This document shows positions 29,424 to 36,215 of a stretch of 64,000 nucleotides of DNA, in pieces. This DNA comes from Erythrobacter cryptus DSM 12079 (GTDB taxonomy: Bacteria; Pseudomonadota; Alphaproteobacteria; Sphingomonadales; Sphingomonadaceae), in NCBI RefSeq assembly GCF_000422985.1, contig NZ_AUHC01000013.1, positions 1-64,000 of the forward strand, read 5' to 3'. The position numbers and the translations under genes are program-made. Under the pieces are notes generated by a model. The model was not told the origin of the DNA, ran no database searches, and was given only the letters and a program-made list of their open reading frames with translations. Positions within the stretch are counted from its first letter, which is position 1, and each line of letters begins with the position of its first letter.

Positions 29424-30128
29424 TCAGACGCTCACCCCGAACAGCCGCCCGACCAGCGCAGTCGCAGCCATGGCGAACAGGCCCCAGCCCACCACCCGCA
29501 AGGTTGCCGGCAAAAGCGGGGCCGCCCCGGCCCACGCGCCCAGCGCCCCGAGCAGGGCAAGGGCCAGCACCGTCACTCCGGCCACCACCACGCCGATTGC
29601 CTGCGCCGGGGCGAGCCAGGCCGCCAGGAGCGGCACCGCCGCGGCGCTGCTGAAGGTCACGCCCGAGGCTAGCGCTGCCTGCAGCGGGCGGGCGGCAAGA
29701 TGCTCGGCAAGGCCCAGTTCGTCGCGCACATGCGCGGCCAGCGCATCGCGTGCGCTGAGTTCGCGCGCCACGAGCGCCGCGGTTGCCTCGCTCAGCCCGC
29801 GGCTGCGATAGATCGCCGCAAGCTCGGCCTCCTCGGCCTCGGGCGATTGCGCCAGCGCCGCGCGCTCGCGGTGGATATCGGCGCTTTCGGTATCGGCCTG
29901 GCTCGAGACCGAGATATATTCCCCCGCGGCCATCGACATCGCCCCGGCGATCAGCGCCGCCACCCCAGCCACCAGCACGGCGCCCTTGTCAGGGGTTGCC
30001 GCCGCCACCCCGGTGATGAGCGAGCCGACCGAGATGATCCCGTCATTGGCGCCCAGCACTGCGGCGCGCAGCCAGCCGGTGCGGTGGACATAGTGGGGAT
30101 CGTCCGGGTGTGCGCTTGCCTGAGTCAT
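29424..30128 (-). CDS. VIT1/CCC1 family metal transporter
   Basis: This 234-residue protein has the VIT family layout: ANDGIISVGSLITGV in helix 1, AGAMSMAAGEYISVSSQAD between helices 2 and 3, an acidic cytosolic segment with ERAALAQSPEAEEAELA, and two or three C-terminal helices. It probably exports or stores iron or manganese. The neighbour upstream is the phospholipase D family gene on the opposite strand; no operon partner is seen. Confidence 0.88.
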   Translation of the reverse strand: MTQASAHPDDPHYVHRTGWLRAAVLGANDGIISVGSLITGVAAATPDKGAVLVAGVAALIAGAMSMAAGEYISVSSQADTESADIHRERAALAQSPEAEEAELAAIYRSRGLSEATAALVARELSARDALAAHVRDELGLAEHLAARPLQAALASGVTFSSAAAVPLLAAWLAPAQAIGVVVAGVTVLALALLGALGAWAGAAPLLPATLRVVGWGLFAMAATALVGRLFGVSV

Positions 30129-30254
30129 TCCTGTTCTGCTCCTTGCGGCGCGGTGCTGGCGGGCAGTCTCGGGGCGGCGGCGCGCTTTGGCAAGGCCGTC
30201 TGCGGATGGGCGGGTGATTTCGCCGCCGGGAAAAAGGTTCTAGATCCCTTGGCC

Positions 30255-31427
30255 ATGGATGATGCCGCCGCCACGCCCTATTGCGATCTGCCGCCCTTCC
30301 GGATCGCGGCGCAGGATCACAGCTTCACCTTTTATCCCGGCGGGGCTGACCGGCTGGCGGCGCTGATCGACCTCATCGCCAGCGCGCGCGAGCGGCTCGA
30401 GGTGTTCTACTATCTGTTCGACGATGACGAATCCGGCACCCGGGTTCGCGATGCGCTGGTGGCCGCAGCCCGGCGCGGCGTGGCGGTGCACCTCATCGTC
30501 GATGCCTTCGGCAATGATGCAGGAGCGGGCTTCTTTGCCCCCTTGCGTGCGGCCGGCGGGCGCTTTGCCGAGTTCTCGCCCAAGTGGGGCACGCGCTACC
30601 TCGTGCGCAACCACCAGAAGTTCGCCATTGCCGATGGCGCGCGGGTGATGACCGGGGGCGCCAATGTCTCCGATCACTATTTCGCGCCGCCAGAGGCGAA
30701 TGGCTGGTGCGATCTTTCCGTGCTGGTCGAAGGGCCCGTGGCAGCCCAGTTCGTTCGCTGGTTCGCGCTGCTGGCCGAGTGGACCGAGAACGAGGCGCGG
30801 GGCCGCGTGGCGCAGCTCAGAAGGTTGCGCGACATCGTCAAGGACTGGGACGGGGGCAGCGGCCCGGTGCGCCTGCTGGTGGGCGGGCCGCTGGTGCGGC
30901 GCGGGCATTGGGCCTGGGCCTTGCGGCAGGATCTCGCACGAGCGCGGCGGCTCGATACCGTTACCGCCTATTTCTCCCCGCCGCGCAGCTTCCGCCGCCA
31001 GATCGCCCGGGTTGCCCGGCGTGGGGCGGTGCGGATGGTGATGGCCGGCAAGTCCGACATCGCCGCGGCGATCGACATGGCGCGGCTGCAATATGGCCAG
31101 CTCTTGCGGGCAGGGGTGCGCCTGTTCGAATTCCAGCCGTGCAAGCTGCACATGAAGCTGCTGGTGGTGGACGGGGCGAGCTATGTCGGCAGCGCCAATC
31201 TCGACAAGCGGAGCCTGCGCATCAATGTCGAGCTGATGCTGCGGATCGAGGATGAAGCGCTCGCGGCGCGCCTTCGCGCCCTGATCGACCATCTCGAAGC
31301 GGCGAGCGAGCCGGTGACGCTCAAGTGGTATGCCGAGCACGCCACCCTGCTAGCCCGGCTGCGTTGGGGCATCGCCTATTGGCTCAATCTGGCCGACTAT
31401 CGGGTCAGCCGCCTCGCCAGCGGCTAG
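30255..31427 (+). CDS. Phospholipase D family protein, cardiolipin synthase-like
   Basis: This 390-residue protein has two HKD motifs: HQKFAIADG in the first half and HMKLLVVDGASYVGSANLD in the second, which together form one PLD active site. The EVFYYLFDDDESG segment before the first motif is typical of cardiolipin synthase ClsA/ClsB types. It lacks the two N-terminal membrane helices of ClsA, so it is closer to the ClsB/ClsC or YmdC group. It should use phosphatidylglycerol or another phospholipid. ATG 30255 is the first start with normal composition. Confidence 0.87.
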   Translation: MDDAAATPYCDLPPFRIAAQDHSFTFYPGGADRLAALIDLIASARERLEVFYYLFDDDESGTRVRDALVAAARRGVAVHLIVDAFGNDAGAGFFAPLRAAGGRFAEFSPKWGTRYLVRNHQKFAIADGARVMTGGANVSDHYFAPPEANGWCDLSVLVEGPVAAQFVRWFALLAEWTENEARGRVAQLRRLRDIVKDWDGGSGPVRLLVGGPLVRRGHWAWALRQDLARARRLDTVTAYFSPPRSFRRQIARVARRGAVRMVMAGKSDIAAAIDMARLQYGQLLRAGVRLFEFQPCKLHMKLLVVDGASYVGSANLDKRSLRINVELMLRIEDEALAARLRALIDHLEAASEPVTLKWYAEHATLLARLRWGIAYWLNLADYRVSRLASG

Positions 31428-31440
31428 GCCACCGCGCGCC

Positions 31441-32274
31441 TCACACGTCCTCGAAGCGGGGCTTGCGGCGCTCCATCTCGGCCATCACCGCTTCCACCTG
31501 GTTGCGGCTGCGCATCAGTGCGTGCTGCTCGAGGCTTTCCTCCATCAGGATCGCATCGGTCTCGCGCTCCCACATGGCCGCCTGCAGCCGCTTGGCGGCG
31601 CGGATCGCGTGGGGGTTCTTGTTGGCAATCTGGCGGGCGATGGCGAGCGCGCGTTCGTGCGGGTTGTCATCGACATGAGTGGCAAGGCCAAGCGCCTGGG
31701 CTTCGGCACCGGAAAATTCGCGATTGGTGTAGATCAGCTCGCGCAGCACATCATCGCGCACCAGCCCGCGCCACAGCGCATAGCCGCCCATGTCGGGCAC
31801 GAGGCCCCACTTCATCTCCATGATCGCCATGCGGGTCTGGGGATGAACGATGCGGATGTCGGCACCGCTGGCGATCTGGAGGCCCCCGCCGAAGCACACC
31901 CCGTGCACCGCGGCGATCACGGGGACGGGCAGCTTGCGCCATTGCATGGCCACCTGCTGGGCGCGGTTGGCATTGCCATGGGTGCGCTCGGTCAGCGCTG
32001 GCTCGTCCGGGGCGGGCTGGCGCGAGAAATTGGACAGGTCGAGCCCGGCGCAGAAGGCCCGGCCCTCGCCCGAGAGCACCACGACGCGCAGCCCCTTCAT
32101 GCGTTGCAGTGTGCTGCCCGCCTCGATGATGCGCGCGAACATCTCCGGATCGAGCGCATTGAGCTTGTCGGCGCGGGTGAGACGCACCTCGGCCACGCCT
32201 TCGGCATCGAGGGTGATGGCGACACGGTCATTGCTGGTGTGGGAAATGGTGGCAGACACGGGATCGGCGGACAT
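31441..32274 (-). CDS. Crotonase/enoyl-CoA hydratase family protein
   Basis: This protein of about 277 residues has the crotonase fold: LSGEGRAFCAGLDLSNF and the HGVCFGGGLQIASGADI loop. The first catalytic Glu position is Gln (GGGLQIA) while an acidic side chain occurs at MEMKWGLVPDMGG, so it may be an isomerase or dienoyl-CoA type rather than a hydratase. ATG 32274 has GAGGA at a workable distance; an ATG at 32286 adds four residues. It is separate from the five-gene operon by 80 bases. Confidence 0.83.
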   Translation of the reverse strand: MSADPVSATISHTSNDRVAITLDAEGVAEVRLTRADKLNALDPEMFARIIEAGSTLQRMKGLRVVVLSGEGRAFCAGLDLSNFSRQPAPDEPALTERTHGNANRAQQVAMQWRKLPVPVIAAVHGVCFGGGLQIASGADIRIVHPQTRMAIMEMKWGLVPDMGGYALWRGLVRDDVLRELIYTNREFSGAEAQALGLATHVDDNPHERALAIARQIANKNPHAIRAAKRLQAAMWERETDAILMEESLEQHALMRSRNQVEAVMAEMERRKPRFEDV

Positions 32275-32356
32275 GGCGACAGGCATTCCTCGTCAAGGGC
32301 TGTTGGCGCCGCCAAGACTGGCCGATCCCTCGCCCCAAGTCCAGCGCCGCGCGCGC

Positions 32357-32743
32357 TCAGCAGGCGGGGGCGGCGTGCCCAGAGGCAGGATCGAGGAAAT
32401 AGCCGCCCGCCGGGTGGGTGGCGATCAACCGGGCGAGGCCGAAGGGTTCGAGCTTGGCGCGCACCCGCGCGACATGCACCGCGAGGCTGTTGGTCTGCGG
32501 CTCGTAGCGGATGCGCCACACATCGGCGAGCAGCTGCTTGCGGCTCACGCACACGCCCGGCTGCTCGGCAAGGCGCCAGAGCAGGGCAAATTCGCGCGGG
32601 TGCAGCCCGAGCCAGCTGTCCACCACCCGCCCGTCACGGTGGAGCAGGTCGAGCGTGACATCCCCGGCCTCGCGAAAGCGCGGCATCATCAGCGCCGTTT
32701 CGGGTGCCCCTGGGAGGGGTTGGGACGGAGTCACCGCGTTCAC
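32357..32743 (-). CDS. Stand-alone OmpR-type winged-helix protein
   Basis: This 128-residue protein contains an OmpR/PhoB winged-helix domain (LHPREFALLWRLAEQPG, SRKQLLADVWRIRYEPQTNSL, VHVARVRAKLE, and an IATHPAGGYFL wing) but no receiver domain. It starts at GTG 32743, which overlaps the RadC-like stop (GTGA), so translation is coupled. Without a receiver, activity must depend on another partner, possibly the other proteins of this operon. It is the last gene of the five-gene unit. Confidence 0.8.
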   Translation of the reverse strand: MNAVTPSQPLPGAPETALMMPRFREAGDVTLDLLHRDGRVVDSWLGLHPREFALLWRLAEQPGVCVSRKQLLADVWRIRYEPQTNSLAVHVARVRAKLEPFGLARLIATHPAGGYFLDPASGHAAPAC

Positions 32744-33162
32744 AGCAGCCCCCCGGCGCGCATCGAATAGACCGCATCGCGGGTGAAGATGAGGTGATCG
32801 ACCAGCGTGATGTCGAGCGCCCGGGCGATTTCGGCCAGGCGGCGCGTGGCGGTGATGTCGCGCCCGCTCGGGCGGCACTGGCCCGAAGGGTGACTGTGGG
32901 CAAGGATGAGGCCGGCGGCATCGCGCCGCAGCGCCTCGCCGAGCAGCGAGCGCATCCGCAAGGTGAGCGTCGCCTCGCCGCCCATGCCGAAAGGGGCATC
33001 GCCTGCCCAGCCCTGCGCGGCATCGAGGAAGACCGCATGGCCGCGCTCATGGGTCACTGGCGGCGCCAGCAGCACGCTGCGCAAATAGGCGATCAGCCCG
33101 GCGGCGCAGCGCTCGGCGGCTTGGCGCTGGGCCTTGTCTGATTGAGGGGCGAGGGTCAGCAT
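32740..33162 (-). CDS. RadC-like JAB/JAMM domain protein
   Basis: This 140-residue protein is the JAMM metalloprotease-fold half of RadC without the N-terminal helix-hairpin-helix part. The metal site HSHPSG-N5-D is intact (AHSHPSGQCRPSGRDI), with a Glu upstream in GEAL. JAMM proteins cleave isopeptide or cysteine-linked conjugates, or have lost catalysis; RadC proteins have no agreed function and occur often in mobile islands. Here it sits between a membrane protein and a winged-helix protein. Confidence 0.85.
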   Translation of the reverse strand: MLTLAPQSDKAQRQAAERCAAGLIAYLRSVLLAPPVTHERGHAVFLDAAQGWAGDAPFGMGGEATLTLRMRSLLGEALRRDAAGLILAHSHPSGQCRPSGRDITATRRLAEIARALDITLVDHLIFTRDAVYSMRAGGLL

Positions 33163-33195
33163 CGCGGTGGTTCTCCGCAGCAGGGGGCAGGCCTG

Positions 33196-33723
33196 TCAGC
33201 CATGCGGCCCGGCGCTGTTGCCCGCGCTCCAGATGCGCCCCGTCGCTGGGGTGCGCGGGCGCCAGTCGCGGTAAGGGCCGTAGCGTCGCAGGCGCAGGCA
33301 GTGGAACAGCAGCCCGCCGGCGAGCACCAGCAGCTGGCCATAGGACGGGCCGATGGCAAGGATGGCATAGGCGAGCGGCGAGACCGCATCGACCAGCCCG
33401 CGCACCACATGGGCGCTGAGTGCCACCAGCTGGAACCCGGCGAGCCACAGCGTGTAGCTGCGGTTGGCCTTGAGCGCGATGGCAATGAAGGCCGCCGCGG
33501 CGACGATGTCAAACAGGGTGTAGAGCCAGGCCAGATTGCCGAACAGCAAGGCGATGTCCTGCCCGGTCAGCCGGGTGAGCATCGCGGGCACGATCAGCAG
33601 GCCGACGAACACGAGGCCCGCCGCCCGCTCCGGCCCTGCGCCGAAGCGCAGCACCGCCAGCCCCAGGGCGAAGCTGGCGATGTATTGCGCATCGGCGCGA
33701 TAGAGGCTCAGCCATTCGAGCAT
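33196..33723 (-). CDS. Polytopic membrane protein of unknown function
   Basis: This 175-residue protein has about five hydrophobic helices (near 13-30, 37-55, 62-82, 90-110 and 125-145) and a short basic C-terminus. I do not recognise a family. It starts 13 bases after the upstream helical protein and ends 33 bases before the RadC-like gene, so it belongs to the same minus-strand operon. It could be a sensor or a membrane anchor for the regulators encoded with it. Confidence 0.7.
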   Translation of the reverse strand: MLEWLSLYRADAQYIASFALGLAVLRFGAGPERAAGLVFVGLLIVPAMLTRLTGQDIALLFGNLAWLYTLFDIVAAAAFIAIALKANRSYTLWLAGFQLVALSAHVVRGLVDAVSPLAYAILAIGPSYGQLLVLAGGLLFHCLRLRRYGPYRDWRPRTPATGRIWSAGNSAGPHG

Positions 33724-33736
33724 GGTGCTGCGCCGG

Positions 33737-34081
33737 TCAGATGGCGGTCTCCGCAACCGGGGCGGGCGCATCGGCGAAGGCGGTCTTGGGAAATTCGGTG
33801 GGAATGCCCGGATCGCCCCCGGCATAGACCTCGGCCACCTTGCTGAGCTCGGCATGGACCCTCAGCAGCGCGGTGGACATGGCGAGCGCCTGGCTTTCGG
33901 CCTCGGTCAGGCGCATCAGCGCGCGCTGTCCGGTGTGCACCTCGACTTCGGGGTTCTGGCGCGCGCTCAGCATCGCCTGTTTGAGCCGGGCCATGGCGAT
34001 GATCGATTCGTCGGCAAGCGCCTCGGCCTCGCGGATGAGCTTCTTGAGATTGTGCGCGTCACAGATAATGCGGTCGTTCAT
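33737..34081 (-). CDS. Small helical protein of unknown function
   Basis: This 114-residue protein is almost wholly alpha-helical with heptad-like Leu/Ala spacing (IREAEALADESIIAMARL, TALLRVHAELSKVAEVYA) and a Pro-rich tail, suggesting a coiled coil or four-helix bundle. No family is recognised. I prefer the ATG at 34081, which follows GGGGGGAAG, over a GTG at 34111 that overlaps the previous stop. It lies in the RadC/HTH operon between two membrane proteins. Confidence 0.65.
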   Translation of the reverse strand: MNDRIICDAHNLKKLIREAEALADESIIAMARLKQAMLSARQNPEVEVHTGQRALMRLTEAESQALAMSTALLRVHAELSKVAEVYAGGDPGIPTEFPKTAFADAPAPVAETAI

Positions 34082-34107
34082 CGTTTTCTTCCCCCCGATC
34101 CCGGCGC

Positions 34108-34713
34108 TCACCCGGGACGGATCGATTGGCCCAGGGGGATGGCAGCCTTGCCGTCCATCGCCTCGCTCAGCGCCACCGCCGCGGTGACCGTGAGCACCAC
34201 CGCGGCGAGGATGCCGCCGGCGATCCCGACGATCGCGGCAAGGCGCAGCAGGACGGCGTTTTCACCATCGAGCGCCCCCGGGACCACCCGAGGCTCGCCG
34301 GGCCTGAGCCAGGGTGCCTGTTCAATCAGCGGCACCGCATCGCCAAGCACGAGTTGCCCCGGGTCGTCCTGCCCCAAGCCATCGGCAGGATCGACGGCGG
34401 GCTGAAGCTGCGTTTTTGTATATGCAGCTTCGCTCAAGGGGGGCTCAGCGATCGCGGAGACCGGCTGTGCCGGCGCAGAGGGGCGGTGCGTCGGGGGATC
34501 ATCCGCAACTGCCAGCGTCGCGCGGTAGTTTTCGACGAGTTCGCCGAGGCTCGCCGCGCAATAGGCGTCCTTGAGCGCGCGGATGTGCTGGTTGATTCGG
34601 GTTTCGGATACGCCGAGTTCCTGCGCGATCACCTTGATCGGCACCCGGCGGTCGATGCGCTCCATCACGGCGCGCTGTCTGTCGGTCAGTCGCCGTGCGG
34701 CTCGGCCCCGCAT
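34108..34713 (-). CDS. LuxR/GerE-type HTH protein with C-terminal membrane helix
   Basis: This 201-residue protein has an N-terminal GerE-like helix-turn-helix (LTDRQRAVMERIDRRVPIKV and IAQELGVSETRINQHIRALK, about residues 9-47), a long Pro/Ala-rich linker, and one C-terminal membrane helix (about 158-182). The architecture is that of a membrane-tethered regulator, possibly released or repositioned on a signal. GGGGAGGA precedes the ATG at good spacing. It is the first gene of the five-gene operon; several palindromes lie in its upstream region. Confidence 0.8.
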   Translation of the reverse strand: MRGRAARRLTDRQRAVMERIDRRVPIKVIAQELGVSETRINQHIRALKDAYCAASLGELVENYRATLAVADDPPTHRPSAPAQPVSAIAEPPLSEAAYTKTQLQPAVDPADGLGQDDPGQLVLGDAVPLIEQAPWLRPGEPRVVPGALDGENAVLLRLAAIVGIAGGILAAVVLTVTAAVALSEAMDGKAAIPLGQSIRPG

Positions 34714-34750
34714 CCGGTTCCTCCCCTGTCAGTCAGCCTTTGGTATCCGT

Positions 34751-34819
34751 CCAGCGCTGGCATCAGTCCAGCTTGGCTTACACACAAGCTAACGCATTTT
34801 GGACAGGAATTCTCCTGTC
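34751..34819. promoter_or_regulatory. Palindrome cluster upstream of the membrane-tethered HTH gene
   Basis: The 140-base gap before the HTH gene holds three dyads: CCAGCGCTGG (34751-34760), an AGCTTG/CAAGCT repeat around 34770-34790, and GACAGGAATTCTCCTGTC (34802-34819), which has perfect seven-base arms. GTCCAGC also occurs twice with a 17-base period. These are likely operators for this operon, perhaps bound by one of its own HTH proteins. Confidence 0.5.
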
Positions 34820-34853
34820 GTCTGCGCTGCGCCTTGATGTTGGAGTAGTCGGA

Positions 34854-36053
34854 TCAGGCGGCCGAGGAATTGACTCCGAGCGACTGGAGATAGCGGCGGA
34901 TGTTGCGCGCCGCCTGGCGCAGGCGCTGCTCGTTCTCGACCATGGCGATGCGCACATAGCCCTCGCCATTCTCGCCATAGCCCACGCCCGGGGCCACCGC
35001 GACCTGAGCATGCGTGAGAAGCTGCTTGGAAAATTCGAGGCTGCCCATCGCCTTGAGCGCCGGGGGCAGGGGCGCCCAGGCGAACATTGAGGCGGGCGGC
35101 GGCGGGATTTCCCACCCGGCGCGGCCGAAGGCCTCGACCATCACGTCGCGGCGGCGGCGATAGAGTTCGCGGTTGGCCTCGACGATGTCCTGCGGCCCGT
35201 TCAAGGCGGCGCAGGCCGCCGCCTGGATCGGGGTGAAGGCGCCGTAATCGAGATAGGACTTGACCCGGGTGAGCGCGGCAATGAGCTGGCGGTTGCCCAC
35301 CGCAAAGCCCATCCGCCAACCGGCCATAGAATAGGTCTTGGACATGCTGGTGAACTCGATCGCCACGTCCTTGGCGCCCGGCACCTGCATGATCGAAGGG
35401 GTGGGCTTGCCGTCGAAATAGAGCTCGGAATAGGCAAGGTCGCTCACCACCCAGACGTGGTTTTCCTTCGCCCAGGCCACCAGCCTTTCATAAAAGGGCA
35501 GATCGACCACCTCGGCGGTGGGGTTGGAAGGATAGCTCACCACCAGCACCGAGGGGCGCGGCACGGTGAAGTTCATCGCCCGCTCGAGCGATTCCCAATA
35601 GTGGTCATCGGGGGTGGTCGGCACCGAGCGGATCGTGGCGCCGGCGATGATGAAGCCGAAGGTGTGGATCGGATAGCTGGGATTGGGCGCCAGCACCACA
35701 TCGCCCGGGGCGATGATCGCGGTGGCAAGGCTCGAGAGGCCCTCCTTGGAGCCCATCGTCACCACCACCTCGGTTTCCGGATCGAGTTCGACCCCGAACC
35801 GGCGCGCGTAATAGCCCGCCTGCGCGCGGCGCAGCCCCGGAATGCCCTTCGACTGCGAATAGCCATGGGCATCGGGCTTGGCGGCGACTTCGCACAGCTT
35901 GTCGATCACGTGCTGCGGCGGGGGCTGATCGGGATTGCCCATGCCCAGATCGATGATGTCCTGCCCGGCAAGCCTTGCGGCATGGCGCATGGCGTTGACC
36001 TCCGCGATCACATACGGGGGCATCCGCTTCATGCGATAGAACTGGTCATTCAT
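34854..36053 (-). CDS. PLP-dependent class I/II aminotransferase (alanine/LL-DAP aminotransferase-like)
   Basis: This 399-residue enzyme has the aminotransferase fold I core. PLP is bound at Lys in TSMSKTYSMAGWRMGF; NPSYP, SYPSNPTAEV and DLAYSELYF form the cofactor and substrate pocket. The N-terminal start MNDQFYRMKRMPPYVIAEV is typical of the AlaC/YfdZ and LL-diaminopimelate aminotransferase-like branch. It most likely makes alanine from pyruvate with glutamate, though a role with aspartate or methionine cannot be excluded. It reads away from phaC, with a shared gap of 162 bases. Confidence 0.85.
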   Translation of the reverse strand: MNDQFYRMKRMPPYVIAEVNAMRHAARLAGQDIIDLGMGNPDQPPPQHVIDKLCEVAAKPDAHGYSQSKGIPGLRRAQAGYYARRFGVELDPETEVVVTMGSKEGLSSLATAIIAPGDVVLAPNPSYPIHTFGFIIAGATIRSVPTTPDDHYWESLERAMNFTVPRPSVLVVSYPSNPTAEVVDLPFYERLVAWAKENHVWVVSDLAYSELYFDGKPTPSIMQVPGAKDVAIEFTSMSKTYSMAGWRMGFAVGNRQLIAALTRVKSYLDYGAFTPIQAAACAALNGPQDIVEANRELYRRRRDVMVEAFGRAGWEIPPPPASMFAWAPLPPALKAMGSLEFSKQLLTHAQVAVAPGVGYGENGEGYVRIAMVENEQRLRQAARNIRRYLQSLGVNSSAA

Positions 36054-36215
36054 CGATTGTCATCACCTTGTCTTGCGCTCGCCCGATGAGGCCGTCGCCG
36101 CCTTTCTCCCTAAGCCAAGACCGCCGCGCGAGGAAAGGCGTTTTCGGCAGTTGAAGCGGCTGGAAATTCGCGGCACTGCTTATGCCGCATACGCTATGCA
36201 GGGATCCCAACGGCG

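Noticed and set aside
34802-34819. Lux box for a quorum-sensing regulator
   Set aside because: The arms run GACAGG/CCTGTC, the reverse order of a lux box, and no autoinducer-binding domain or luxI is present.
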